A DNA stretch of 63,354 nt from Clostridiales bacterium UBA3758 (GTDB taxonomy: Bacteria > Bacillota > Clostridia > Oscillospirales > Oscillospiraceae), in the NCBI GenBank assembly GCA_002371675.1, contig DFGE01000019.1:17117-80470 (forward strand), written 5' to 3'. Shown here in pieces: positions 15,703 through 24,063 of this stretch; within the stretch, counting starts at the first letter, position 1, and each line of letters begins with the position of its first letter. A program made the position numbers and the translations under genes. The notes below the pieces were generated by a model. The model did no database searches. It was not told the origin of the DNA and saw only the letters and a program-made list of their open reading frames with translations.

Positions 15703-16485
15703 ATGCCGCAGAAACCCGTTGATGTTGATATCAAGCAGTCGATCAAGGACATGATGTTCCCGCAGAACAAATATCACATTGTGGACGACTATGTGATCCG
15801 CGATGGGAAAAAACATCCGGTCGCCTTTCTGGTGCCCGGCGGTGGATATTACATGGTATCCAGCTTCATTGAGGGCACTCCCATTGCGAAAAAGCTCAAT
15901 GAGTTGGGAATATCCGCGATCATCGTATATTACCGCATCAAGAAAAAAGCCATGTATCCGGCGCCTGTGGAAGATCTCGCCCGCGCCATTCGTGAGGTTT
16001 TTGCCCGTGCGGATGAGTACCAGATCGAAACCGAGAATTATTCTATCTGGGGCGCTTCCGCCGGCGCGCATCTCGCCGGAGCGTTCGGAACGAAAAACAT
16101 GGGATATCCGAACTACGACCTGCCCAAACCCGGCGCTCTTGTGCTGTCGTATCCTGTGATCTCCATGACGAAGGCGTTGGCACACAAGCAGTCTCACGAC
16201 TTTTTTCTCGGAAAGGATGCGACAGCAGAGCGGGAAGCCTTTGCCAGTGTGGATCAGCATGTCGATCCGGACTATCCTGCCACGTTCATCTGGTGCAGCG
16301 ATGACGACAATATGGTGAACCCGGACAATACGAGGCGCATGATCGAGGCGCTGGAAGCGGCTCATGTGCCGGTTGAGAGCACGATCTACCACGGCGTGAT
16401 GCACGGCGCCGGGCCGGCTACCGGTACGGCAGCAGAAGGATGGATCGATCGCGCGGTATCGTTTTGGAAGAAGCAAGGAGAGTAA
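15703..16485 (+). CDS. Alpha/beta hydrolase, acetylesterase-like
   Basis: 260 residues. The start at 15703 follows AAAGGAGAG; upstream in-frame starts overlap the transporter. FLVPGGGYYMVS forms the oxyanion region, WGASAGAHL carries the nucleophilic Ser (GxSxG), and WCSDDDNMV and HGVMHGAG supply the Asp and His near the C-terminus. This is the BD-FAE/acetylxylan-esterase-like (DUF1749/lipase-3 related) group. It has no signal peptide, so it would remove acetyl or other acyl groups from imported glycosides before the GH2 enzyme, encoded 2 bp later, acts. Confidence 0.85.
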   Translation: MPQKPVDVDIKQSIKDMMFPQNKYHIVDDYVIRDGKKHPVAFLVPGGGYYMVSSFIEGTPIAKKLNELGISAIIVYYRIKKKAMYPAPVEDLARAIREVFARADEYQIETENYSIWGASAGAHLAGAFGTKNMGYPNYDLPKPGALVLSYPVISMTKALAHKQSHDFFLGKDATAEREAFASVDQHVDPDYPATFIWCSDDDNMVNPDNTRRMIEALEAAHVPVESTIYHGVMHGAGPATGTAAEGWIDRAVSFWKKQGE

Positions 16486-16487
16486 AC

Positions 16488-18788
16488 ATGCAGAAAATCA
16501 TATTTAACAATGGGTGGTTTTTGGGTGACAAAGCTGTGACCCTGCCGCACGACGCGCAAATCAGCGAAAAGCGGGGTGCGGACGTGTCCAACGGCGGGCA
16601 CGGATACTTTCCCGGAGGACTTTATTCCTATGAAAAGACCTTCACCGCTCCCGCCGAGTGGGAAGGCAAGGACATCCTCGTCGAGTTCGAGGGCGTGTAT
16701 AAAAACGCGACGGTCAGTCTGAACGGGAAAGAGCTTTGCTTTCATCCCTACGGCTACACCGGCTTTTTTGTGGAGCTGTCAGATTTGATTTCCGGCGGTG
16801 AGAACACACTGACGGTGGTGGCGGACAACTCGAAGCTCCCCAACTCCCGCTGGTACTCCGGCTCCGGCATTTACCGTCCGGTGTGGCTGCACGTCTGCGA
16901 AAAGGGCGGTCTGCGGCCCGAGAGCGTGAAGATCAGCACCGTCTCCATCGACCCGGCAGTGATCAGGATTGAAGCGCCAGTTTCCGTCAAGGCGGAAGTG
17001 GACGGCATCACCGGCGAGGGCACAAGCTTTGAGCTCACGATCCCCAACGCCAAGCTCTGGAGCGACGAGACGCCAACTCTCTATACCGCGAAGATCACCG
17101 CGGGCGAAGGCGACAGCGTGGAGATCCCCTTCGGTATCCGCCAGATCACCTGGTCCAACAAGGGCCTGTTCCTCAACGGGAAAGAGACCCTGCTGCGGGG
17201 CGGCTGCGTCCACCACGACAGCGGCATTTTGGGTGCCGCTACCTATGCCGAGAGCGAGGAGCGCCGCGTGCGCATTTTGAAGGAGAATGGCTTTAACGCC
17301 ATCCGTTCTTCCCACAATCCGGCCTCCAAGGCCCTGCTGGACGCCTGCGACAGGCTCGGCATGTACGTCATGGACGAGACCTTTGACATGTGGTACAACC
17401 GCAAAAATCCGTATGACTACGGCGTGGACTTCAATGACTGGTGGGAACGCGACACGACTGCTATGGTAGAGCGGGACTTCAACCACCCCTCCGTCATCCT
17501 CTACTCCATTGGCAACGAGGTAGCAGAACCCTTTGAACAGAAGGGCATTGACGCAGGGCGCAAAATGGTCGAGCTCTGCCATAAGCTCGACCCCACCCGT
17601 CCCGTCACCTGCGGCACGAACCTGATGATCATCGGCCGCGCCGCCAAGGGGCAGGGTATCTATCAGGACGGCGAGCAGAAAACAGGCGGCGGAGAGGGCA
17701 AGAAAGAAAAGGAAGGCCAGAATGCCTCCCTTATGTTCAACATCATGGCCTCCTTTATCGGCACGGGTATGAACAAAGGCGGCAACTCCAAGAAGGTGGA
17801 TGAGTTGACCACACCCTTCCTGGATTCTTTGGATATCGCCGGATACAACTACGGCTCCGGGCGTTACCCGCTGGAAGAGAAGGCGCACCCGAACCGCGTC
17901 GTCTTCGGCAGCGAGACCTTCCCGCAGGATATCTGGAAGAACTGGCAGATGGTAAAGAAATACCCCTACCTGGTGGGCGACTTTATGTGGACCAGCTGGG
18001 ATTATCTGGGCGAGGCCGGCCTTGGCGCCTGGAGCTATACCGGCGGCATGCCCTTCAACCGTCCCTACCCCTGGGTGCTGGCCGGGGCGGGCGTCATTGA
18101 CATTCTCGGCATCCCGGACGGCAGCTGCAAATACGCCTCCACGGTCTGGGGGCTGGAAGCCAATCCCGTGATCGCGGTGCGCCCGGTGAATCACCCCGGC
18201 GTGCGCCCTTCGAAATCCGTATGGCGCGGCACCAACGCCATCCTCTCCTGGAGCTGGGCAAACTGCAAGGGCAACAAAGCCGAGGTGGAGGTTTATTCCG
18301 ATCAGGCGCAAGTGGAACTGCTGCTGAACGGCAAGTGCGTCGGCAGAAAGAAAATAAAAGAATGTAAAGCCATCTTTAAGGTCAAGTATGAACCCGGCAC
18401 GGTCATGGCGGTGGCTTACGACGCCTCCGGCCGCGAGACAGGCCGCAGCGAGCTTCGCTCCGCCGACGCGCCGCTGAAGATTGCAGTCCGTCCGGAGAAG
18501 GCGGAGGTCAAGCCCGGTGAGATCGTGTATGTTCCCGTGAATATCGAGGGAGCCAACGGCATCGTGGAATCCAATGCCGACCGGAAGCTGACGATTACGG
18601 TCGAGGGCGGCGAGCTGCTGGCTTTCGGCAGCGCGAACCCCTGCACTGAGGAGCAATATCACTCGGGCAGCTTCACGACCTATTACGGGCGTGCTCTCGC
18701 CGTCGTCCGGGCGGGCGAGGCAGGATCAGTCAAGGTAAGTGCAGCAGGCGGTGATCTGACTGGCGAAGCTGAAATTGCTATTGTATGA
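16488..18788 (+). CDS. GH2 beta-galactosidase-type glycoside hydrolase
   Basis: 766 residues. The sugar-binding domain (YFPGGLYSYEKTF, WYSGSGIYRPVWL at 122-134) leads into the barrel with acid/base E344 (YSIGNEVAEP) and nucleophile E476 (VFGSETFPQD). A DUF4982-like domain (WSWANCKGNKAEVEVYSD) and an Ig-like C-terminal domain follow. Residues 387-437 form a Lys/Gly/Glu-rich insertion (QKTGGGEGKKEKEG) not typical of LacZ. No signal peptide. Substrate could be a beta-galactoside, glucuronide or a modified glycoside. Start 2 bp after the esterase stop. Confidence 0.88.
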   Translation: MQKIIFNNGWFLGDKAVTLPHDAQISEKRGADVSNGGHGYFPGGLYSYEKTFTAPAEWEGKDILVEFEGVYKNATVSLNGKELCFHPYGYTGFFVELSDLISGGENTLTVVADNSKLPNSRWYSGSGIYRPVWLHVCEKGGLRPESVKISTVSIDPAVIRIEAPVSVKAEVDGITGEGTSFELTIPNAKLWSDETPTLYTAKITAGEGDSVEIPFGIRQITWSNKGLFLNGKETLLRGGCVHHDSGILGAATYAESEERRVRILKENGFNAIRSSHNPASKALLDACDRLGMYVMDETFDMWYNRKNPYDYGVDFNDWWERDTTAMVERDFNHPSVILYSIGNEVAEPFEQKGIDAGRKMVELCHKLDPTRPVTCGTNLMIIGRAAKGQGIYQDGEQKTGGGEGKKEKEGQNASLMFNIMASFIGTGMNKGGNSKKVDELTTPFLDSLDIAGYNYGSGRYPLEEKAHPNRVVFGSETFPQDIWKNWQMVKKYPYLVGDFMWTSWDYLGEAGLGAWSYTGGMPFNRPYPWVLAGAGVIDILGIPDGSCKYASTVWGLEANPVIAVRPVNHPGVRPSKSVWRGTNAILSWSWANCKGNKAEVEVYSDQAQVELLLNGKCVGRKKIKECKAIFKVKYEPGTVMAVAYDASGRETGRSELRSADAPLKIAVRPEKAEVKPGEIVYVPVNIEGANGIVESNADRKLTITVEGGELLAFGSANPCTEEQYHSGSFTTYYGRALAVVRAGEAGSVKVSAAGGDLTGEAEIAIV

Positions 18789-18801
18789 AAACGAAGCTAC
18801 T

Positions 18802-19350
18802 ATGAAAAACGAATTATATGAGTTGACCCGAAAGAGACGGTCTGTACGCAGATACGGCGCAAAGCGGATTGACGACGATGTAATCCATGAAATCATGAAA
18901 GTGGCGCTGACCGCGCCCAGCTCTTTCGGACATGATCCGGTGGAATTTGTTGTTGTCCGCGATCGGGATATGATTCGTCGGATCGGCGCCTGCAAGCAAA
19001 TGGGCGGGTCCCAGATAAACGGAGCGGATACGGTAATCGTGGTGATGGTGAAAACTGCGGACAAGCGCACCTCAGAATTCTGGATCGAAGACGGCGCGAT
19101 CGCATCTTCATATATACTGCTCGCCGCCGAGCAATACGGACTTGGCGCCTGCTGGGTTCAAATCCGCAATCGTATGGGACTGAAAAAGACTTCTGATGAA
19201 GAAATCAGAGAGTTACTTTGTGTTCCTGACGGATTTACGGTATTGAATCTGGTCGCTATCGGTGAAAAAGGCGAGAACAAGCGCGCGTATACAGATAAGG
19301 ATCTGGATACAAAGAAGATTCACTATAACTTGTTCAGAGTTGCTGACTAG
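18802..19350 (+). CDS. Nitroreductase family FMN protein
   Basis: 182 residues. RKRRSVRRYGAKRIDDDVI (about 9-27) and APSSFGHDPVEFVVV (41-55) bind FMN in this family; EQYGLGACWVQ (113-123) is the second signature. The ATG at 18802 is 11 bp after the GH2 stop; an in-frame TTG upstream would overlap GH2. No strong ribosome site is seen, which suggests coupling to GH2. Likely reduces nitro- or quinone-type compounds; its presence in a glycoside operon hints at aromatic aglycones (inference). Confidence 0.85.
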   Translation: MKNELYELTRKRRSVRRYGAKRIDDDVIHEIMKVALTAPSSFGHDPVEFVVVRDRDMIRRIGACKQMGGSQINGADTVIVVMVKTADKRTSEFWIEDGAIASSYILLAAEQYGLGACWVQIRNRMGLKKTSDEEIRELLCVPDGFTVLNLVAIGEKGENKRAYTDKDLDTKKIHYNLFRVAD

Positions 19351-19370
19351 CCATACCTCAGAGTAAAAGA

Positions 19371-19479
19371 TACTAGGTCTCTGTTCCACCTCTCCGATAG
19401 ATAGGTCTGGAAGGAGCACATCGCCAACCTGCATATAAGTGCCGCCGTCCTGCTCAAAAAAGGATTTCTGCGTTTTCAT
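19371..19479 (-). pseudogene. tnpV 5' remnant, inverted
   Basis: From an ATG at 19479 (GGAGG upstream) the minus strand reads MKTQKSFFEQDGGTYMQVG then DVLLPDLSIGEVEQRP, matching the first ~36 residues of the TnpV proteins at 3382 and 45946. It then runs into unrelated DNA at the end of the nitroreductase gene. About two thirds of the gene is missing. Confidence 0.7.
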
Positions 19480-19575
19480 GGGATATACCTCCAAATCAAT
19501 ATTTGGAAGCATCGTAAGCGTGAGGGTTATTTCTTCATTTTATAGCTTCAACTTGTATAAACCTTCATCTATTCT

Positions 19576-19638
19576 TTTCGTTTGGCATCAAGGATCATGA
19601 TCGATGTGCTGACAGAGGGGCAAATGCGAAAAATCTGA
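19576..19638 (+). pseudogene. DUF6809 C-terminal remnant
   Basis: The plus strand reads FRLASRIMIDVLTEGQMRKI then stop, matching the C-terminus FRLAAKIMVDVLTDGDMRKI of the DUF6809 copy at 46334. It lies opposite in strand to the tnpV remnant 97 bp away, so one part of the unit has been inverted or the two come from different events. Confidence 0.7.
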
Positions 19639-19652
19639 ACTCTTGGAAAACC

Positions 19653-19683
19653 AAGCCCGGAGGCGGTGAATGCCTCCGGGCTT
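19653..19683. terminator. Terminator shared by mobile scar and lipoprotein gene
   Basis: AAGCCCGGAGGC (19653-19664) pairs perfectly with GCCTCCGGGCTT (19672-19683), followed by TTCC. A related hairpin follows the DUF6809 copy at 46629, so it seems to travel with that gene; here it also ends the convergent lipoprotein transcript. Confidence 0.75.
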
Positions 19684-19729
19684 TTCCTTGGTATGGCAGC
19701 TATATACTGATACTCTGTATTTGAATTAT

Positions 19730-21622
19730 TTATTCCACAGTGATCCACACGATGCCGGGCATCATCCTGCTCAGCGGGGCATAGGAGCCGTAGGCGTCGA
19801 TAATGGCCTCGATATTGGACGGAACGGTATAGCCTTCGGCAATCTCGTATTCGCCGTAGTTGATCCAGCCGACAGGCTCCCCGTTCAGTTCAGGCAGCGC
19901 GGCAATGATCGCCTCTACCGGCTCGCCGTTGCAGGTGACCTCTGCCTTGTTGCCGGTAGCGCCGGAATTGGCAACCGGCGTGTACTGCATGATCTGCAGC
20001 ATGAAATAGACGTCGATCCGCCCGGCAACGCTGCCGACATTGAGTACTCCGGCTTCCTGATCCAAATCACAATCCGAGGTGATCTCCGCCTTCACGGTGT
20101 TGTCGGTGGCGGCCAGGTACAGCTGAGATCCGGTATAACCGCCCACGTTGACGCTGGATGCGCCGACAGGCTTGGACACGTTTACAGCCAGTTTCACATC
20201 CGCCGTGTTCCCGGAGCTGCTGGTGTTCGAGCCGCAAAAGCCGCCCATGTTCACCGTAAAGGCAGTGTCCTCCGCCGCTTCGGAGCTGTCCGTGCTGTTC
20301 AGAGTAAGGCTTGTGTCGTGGACCGAGCAGCCATTCATATACGCATAGCACTCGCCGATCAGGCCTCCCAGATAGACCGTGCCGCCGTGACTCTTCACGG
20401 AATCGGTCGTGAGTTCGATGTTGCCGCTGAAGGAGCAGCCGTCGGCGTGCGTGTTCCAACCACCGGCGTTCATTCCGGCAACAGTGGCATAAAGGGAGTC
20501 CCGATATAGGGCGCTTTTTTCCGTCGTTTCCACCCGGATCTGAGCATCTTCGATGGCAACGTTGGATACAACGCTGTCCATGTCGAATGCCGCAAGAACA
20601 GCGGCATAGCAGTATTCGCCGTCAAAAGAGTACTCACCGCTGACGTCGATCACAGGGCTGAGAATGGTCAGATCCTGAATTGTGGCTTTGGTGATCGCGC
20701 CGAACATGGCGGCCGTTCCGTCGCAGGTCATGCCGTCGTTGTGCCATACCGAAGCCGTGTTCTCGGTGCGGTATTGGTCCGAGTCAATCGCAGCTCCCAG
20801 CACCTGCAGGCCGCTGATGCTGTGTCCGTTGCCGAGCAGCGTTCCACGGAAAGCAAAGTTCCACCAGTTCGACTCAAAGTATTCGTAGTTCTGGAAATAG
20901 CATCCGACGGGCGTCCAGGGCTCTGTCAGCTCGATATCCGCGGTCAGTTCATAGGCCCCGTACAGGTCATTGGCGATCGCGCGCAGCTCTTCCTCCGTGG
21001 AGATCGGCGTGAGCTCCACCCAGCGCGCATAAAGGGTGCCGTTGCCGTCGGCATCAAGGCTTTCCAGTTTGGACAGGGGCATGACCTCGCTGTTCAGCTG
21101 GCGCTCTTCGATCTCCTCGGCAGCGCTGATCTCCACCTGACCCTGTCCAACGAAGCTGAGTTTCTGCCCCATGAGCCACAGATAGGGAGACACGCCGTTT
21201 ACCAGATCCGCCTCCGTCACATCAGGGCGCGTCTGCCATCCGGCAAACCAGTAGCCCTCACGGGTGGGATCCGGCAGGGACACATCCAGATAGGCGTCAT
21301 CCCCGGCCGGCACCGTGAACACCGCCTCTTTTTCCGTTGTGATCGGCTGCCAGTTTTCATCATATCCGCTTTCTTCATAGCGGTACAGCTCGTCGTCGGA
21401 CGGATCTGCAGTGGTGTTCAGGTCAAAGCGGATGGTATAAACCTCCGGCTCCTCTGCGGCGGCCTCGGGAGCGGCTTCGGGTTCGGCGCTGTCTTGTACG
21501 GGCTCACTGTTCGGATCGGGCTGCGAATTCGCCGGAGATGAGGTGCCGCAGGCAGCCAGGCTGAACAGCATAGCCAGGCAAAGCGCGGCAGCACAAAGAA
21601 TGCGGATGGACTTGTTTTTCAT
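19730..21622 (-). CDS. Large lipoprotein with InlB-like and GLUG/beta-helix region
   Basis: 630 residues from the ATG with GGAGA upstream. The lipobox LAAC puts Cys25 at the mature N-terminus, followed by a Pro/Glu/Ala linker to about residue 60. Next comes a Flg_new-type segment (YTIRFDLNT ... YWFAGW ... LYARWVE). From ~residue 210 there are repeated short beta-rich segments (ELTADIELTEPWTPVGCY, GNGHSISGLQVLG, VYLGGLIGECYAYMNGC, VNMGGFCGSNTSSSGN) like GLUG-motif beta-helix proteins. Anchored outside the cell; probably binds glycans or another surface. It is the last gene after GH3 and GH78, 20 bp downstream of GH3. Confidence 0.78.
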   Translation of the reverse strand: MKNKSIRILCAAALCLAMLFSLAACGTSSPANSQPDPNSEPVQDSAEPEAAPEAAAEEPEVYTIRFDLNTTADPSDDELYRYEESGYDENWQPITTEKEAVFTVPAGDDAYLDVSLPDPTREGYWFAGWQTRPDVTEADLVNGVSPYLWLMGQKLSFVGQGQVEISAAEEIEERQLNSEVMPLSKLESLDADGNGTLYARWVELTPISTEEELRAIANDLYGAYELTADIELTEPWTPVGCYFQNYEYFESNWWNFAFRGTLLGNGHSISGLQVLGAAIDSDQYRTENTASVWHNDGMTCDGTAAMFGAITKATIQDLTILSPVIDVSGEYSFDGEYCYAAVLAAFDMDSVVSNVAIEDAQIRVETTEKSALYRDSLYATVAGMNAGGWNTHADGCSFSGNIELTTDSVKSHGGTVYLGGLIGECYAYMNGCSVHDTSLTLNSTDSSEAAEDTAFTVNMGGFCGSNTSSSGNTADVKLAVNVSKPVGASSVNVGGYTGSQLYLAATDNTVKAEITSDCDLDQEAGVLNVGSVAGRIDVYFMLQIMQYTPVANSGATGNKAEVTCNGEPVEAIIAALPELNGEPVGWINYGEYEIAEGYTVPSNIEAIIDAYGSYAPLSRMMPGIVWITVE

Positions 21623-21642
21623 GACAATTCTCCTATCTTTTG

Positions 21643-24063
21643 TTATTCTGTTCTGCAATCGTAAAAAGCGCTATTCTGTCTCTCTTTTCCGTCGATCCAA
21701 GCGTCGTTGCGGATACAAAAGCTCCCAACCAGTTGGATGTCCTCGGAAGAACTGCCGATCTGTACCCCAACGTCACCTTTCTCGATCTTCCAGCGCATGT
21801 CCCGGTCGAGGAAGGCCAGAAAGCTGGGTGAAACATCAAAGCTGACGCGCTTCTTCTCTCCCGGCTGCAGCGTCACGCGGCAGAAGCCAGCCAGCTCCTT
21901 TACGGGTCGGGTCATGCTGGCATACTCGTCCCGCAGATAGAACTGCACCACCTCGTCGCCGGGGAGCGCTCCGGTGTTTTCCACGGTACAGGCGATCTGC
22001 AAACTTCCGTCTGCGTCCACCTCCTGTGCGGAAAGGGACAGATCCGAATAGGCAAAGCTCGTATAGCTCAGGCCGTGGCCGAAGAAATAGCGCGGCGTAT
22101 GGGGCAGATCCACATAGTTTACGAAGCCGATGCTCTCGCCCTGATGCCAGGCGGAGCCGTAGGGGTGGTTGTAGTAGATGGGGATCTGTCCGGCATGATA
22201 GGCCACCGAGACCGGCAGCTTGCCGCCGGGGTTGTAGTCGCCCAGCAGAGCGTCGACCACCGCCTGTGCGCCGCATTCGGCGGGGCTCCAAGCCTCCAGG
22301 ATGGCATTCAGACATTCGTCCGCTGTGTCACTGGAGATGGGCCGCCCGTCGAAATGCACGCCAATCAGGGGCTTGCTCAATCTTGCGGCTTGCCGGATGA
22401 ACGCGTCCTGGCAGGCGGGCAGATTGATATTGCCGGCGTCCACGCCCTCGCCCATGGAGGCCATGGAGCAGGTTCCGTGTTTTCCGCCCAGGGTCAGGAT
22501 CACCACGTCCGCGCCTTTTGCGGCGGCAAGGGCTTCCGAAAAGCCGCTCTCGTCTGCTCCCGCGATGGGGTAACCATAGGCATAGCGAATCTCCGCATCC
22601 GGCAGGCGTACCCGCAGCTCTTCCAACAGGCTGCGGCAGCCCGGCTTCTGACGGCGCAGGATCGCGTCGAATTCCTCGCCCTCGTCGGACTGGATGCTCG
22701 TGCCGGGAATGGTTTTAATAGGCCGTCCGTCGGTCACCACACCGCTGACACCCGCAATGGAGTTAGCCACGGCCAGGGTGGATTCCATCATGCACAGGTG
22801 GGTATAGCCGCCGAAAAACTTGCGCGCGCAGTCGGCATGGGGGCCGATGAGCGCGATTTTTTTGACTGTTTTTTCGAGCGGCAGCGCCCCGTCGTTTTTC
22901 AGCAGCACCAGAGATTCCCGGGCAGACTGTAGGGAATTTTCCCGATCTTGCGGATCGGAGAAGGCTTTTTTCAGTTCCTCACCCTGCAGGGCGTATGGAT
23001 GCTCAAAGAGGCCCATGCGGAACTTGGCCTCCAGCACCCGCAGCACCGCCCGGTCGAGAACCGCGATATCCGCCTCGCCGCTTTGGAACATAGCTTTGAG
23101 TTCCTCGTTCCATCCGGTCGTGGAGGGCAGCTCCATGTCCATCCCGGCCTCCATACAGCGGTACCCGGCCGCGGCAAAGCTCTCGCCGATGTGCTGCACG
23201 CTGTGGGCATTGCCGACAGCGCCGTAATCGCTGACGCACAATCCGTCAAAGCCCATCTCCTCCCGCAGCAGCCCGGTCAGCAGCTCTTTGGAGGCAGAGA
23301 CCGGCTCGCCGTTCAGGGAGTCGTAGCAGGGCATGATCCCTTTGAGACCCGCATTGATCGCCGCCTGGAAAGGCTTGGCGTAGATCTCCCGCAGAAGCCG
23401 GGGCGGCGTGTCGCTGTGGGTGCCGTGGATGCCTCCCTGGGAGTTGTGGAAGGCCAGGAAATGCTTGGCCACACTCTCCGGCCTTCTGCCTGCTGTCTCG
23501 GTGTTCTGGATGCCGCGGGTATAGGCCGCGCCGAGGGAGGCGGCCAGGGTCGGGTCCTCGCCGTAGCTCTCGCCCTGCCGCCCCATGCGGGGATCGCGGG
23601 TCACGTCCAGCACCGGGGCAAAGATGTGCGTGATGCCGCAGGCGGCCTCCTGACGGCTGACAGTCCGGGCGATTTCCTCTTCCAGCTCCGGATCCCAGCC
23701 CGCACCACGGGCGATCCCTGCGGGAAAGCTGGTGCTGTCCTGCAAAAACGCGCCGCACAATCCCTCCATGTGGAAGATGGCCGGGATTTGGTGAGGAGAG
23801 TTCCCCATGACGAGCTCCTGCACCCGACGCTGCCACGCGGCACAGTCCTCCAGGGTCTCAATCCGCCGCATCTCCAGGGTGCTGACCTGGCCGATACCGA
23901 AGGGAACCTGCGAGGAGATCCAATCAAAGTCCTGGGCGTTTTCCCCGAAGGGAAACACGCAGCCCAACTGCGCCATTTTTTCGTCATGGGACAGCTCGGC
24001 AAGCAGTAGCTTTGCGCGCGCGGAAGGGCTCAAGGCCTTATTGCTCCATGTCTGTGAATACAT
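21643..24063 (-). CDS. GH3 beta-glucosidase/beta-xylosidase-type hydrolase
   Basis: 806 residues. The ATG at 24063 has GGAG at -7 and overlaps the end of the GH78 gene by 26 bp. The barrel shows DPRMGRQGESYGEDP (157-171), AKHFLAFH (199-206) and the nucleophile loop CVSDYGAV with D279. The second domain (about 390-600) and a fibronectin III-like domain (FFGHGLSYTSF near 670) follow. No signal peptide. Its length and the DPRMGRQGESYGED motif suit the BglX/xylosidase-like branch, with terminal beta-glucose, -xylose or alpha-arabinose all possible. Expressed with GH78. Confidence 0.9.
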   Translation of the reverse strand: MYSQTWSNKALSPSARAKLLLAELSHDEKMAQLGCVFPFGENAQDFDWISSQVPFGIGQVSTLEMRRIETLEDCAAWQRRVQELVMGNSPHQIPAIFHMEGLCGAFLQDSTSFPAGIARGAGWDPELEEEIARTVSRQEAACGITHIFAPVLDVTRDPRMGRQGESYGEDPTLAASLGAAYTRGIQNTETAGRRPESVAKHFLAFHNSQGGIHGTHSDTPPRLLREIYAKPFQAAINAGLKGIMPCYDSLNGEPVSASKELLTGLLREEMGFDGLCVSDYGAVGNAHSVQHIGESFAAAGYRCMEAGMDMELPSTTGWNEELKAMFQSGEADIAVLDRAVLRVLEAKFRMGLFEHPYALQGEELKKAFSDPQDRENSLQSARESLVLLKNDGALPLEKTVKKIALIGPHADCARKFFGGYTHLCMMESTLAVANSIAGVSGVVTDGRPIKTIPGTSIQSDEGEEFDAILRRQKPGCRSLLEELRVRLPDAEIRYAYGYPIAGADESGFSEALAAAKGADVVILTLGGKHGTCSMASMGEGVDAGNINLPACQDAFIRQAARLSKPLIGVHFDGRPISSDTADECLNAILEAWSPAECGAQAVVDALLGDYNPGGKLPVSVAYHAGQIPIYYNHPYGSAWHQGESIGFVNYVDLPHTPRYFFGHGLSYTSFAYSDLSLSAQEVDADGSLQIACTVENTGALPGDEVVQFYLRDEYASMTRPVKELAGFCRVTLQPGEKKRVSFDVSPSFLAFLDRDMRWKIEKGDVGVQIGSSSEDIQLVGSFCIRNDAWIDGKERQNSAFYDCRTE

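Noticed and set aside
14187..15770. 527-codon minus-strand frame across the GPH transporter
   Set aside because: Low-complexity Asp/His/Arg-rich translation antisense to a well supported membrane protein.
16779..18662. 627-codon minus-strand frame across GH2
   Set aside because: Antisense shadow of a GH2 gene with intact catalytic motifs; no independent support.
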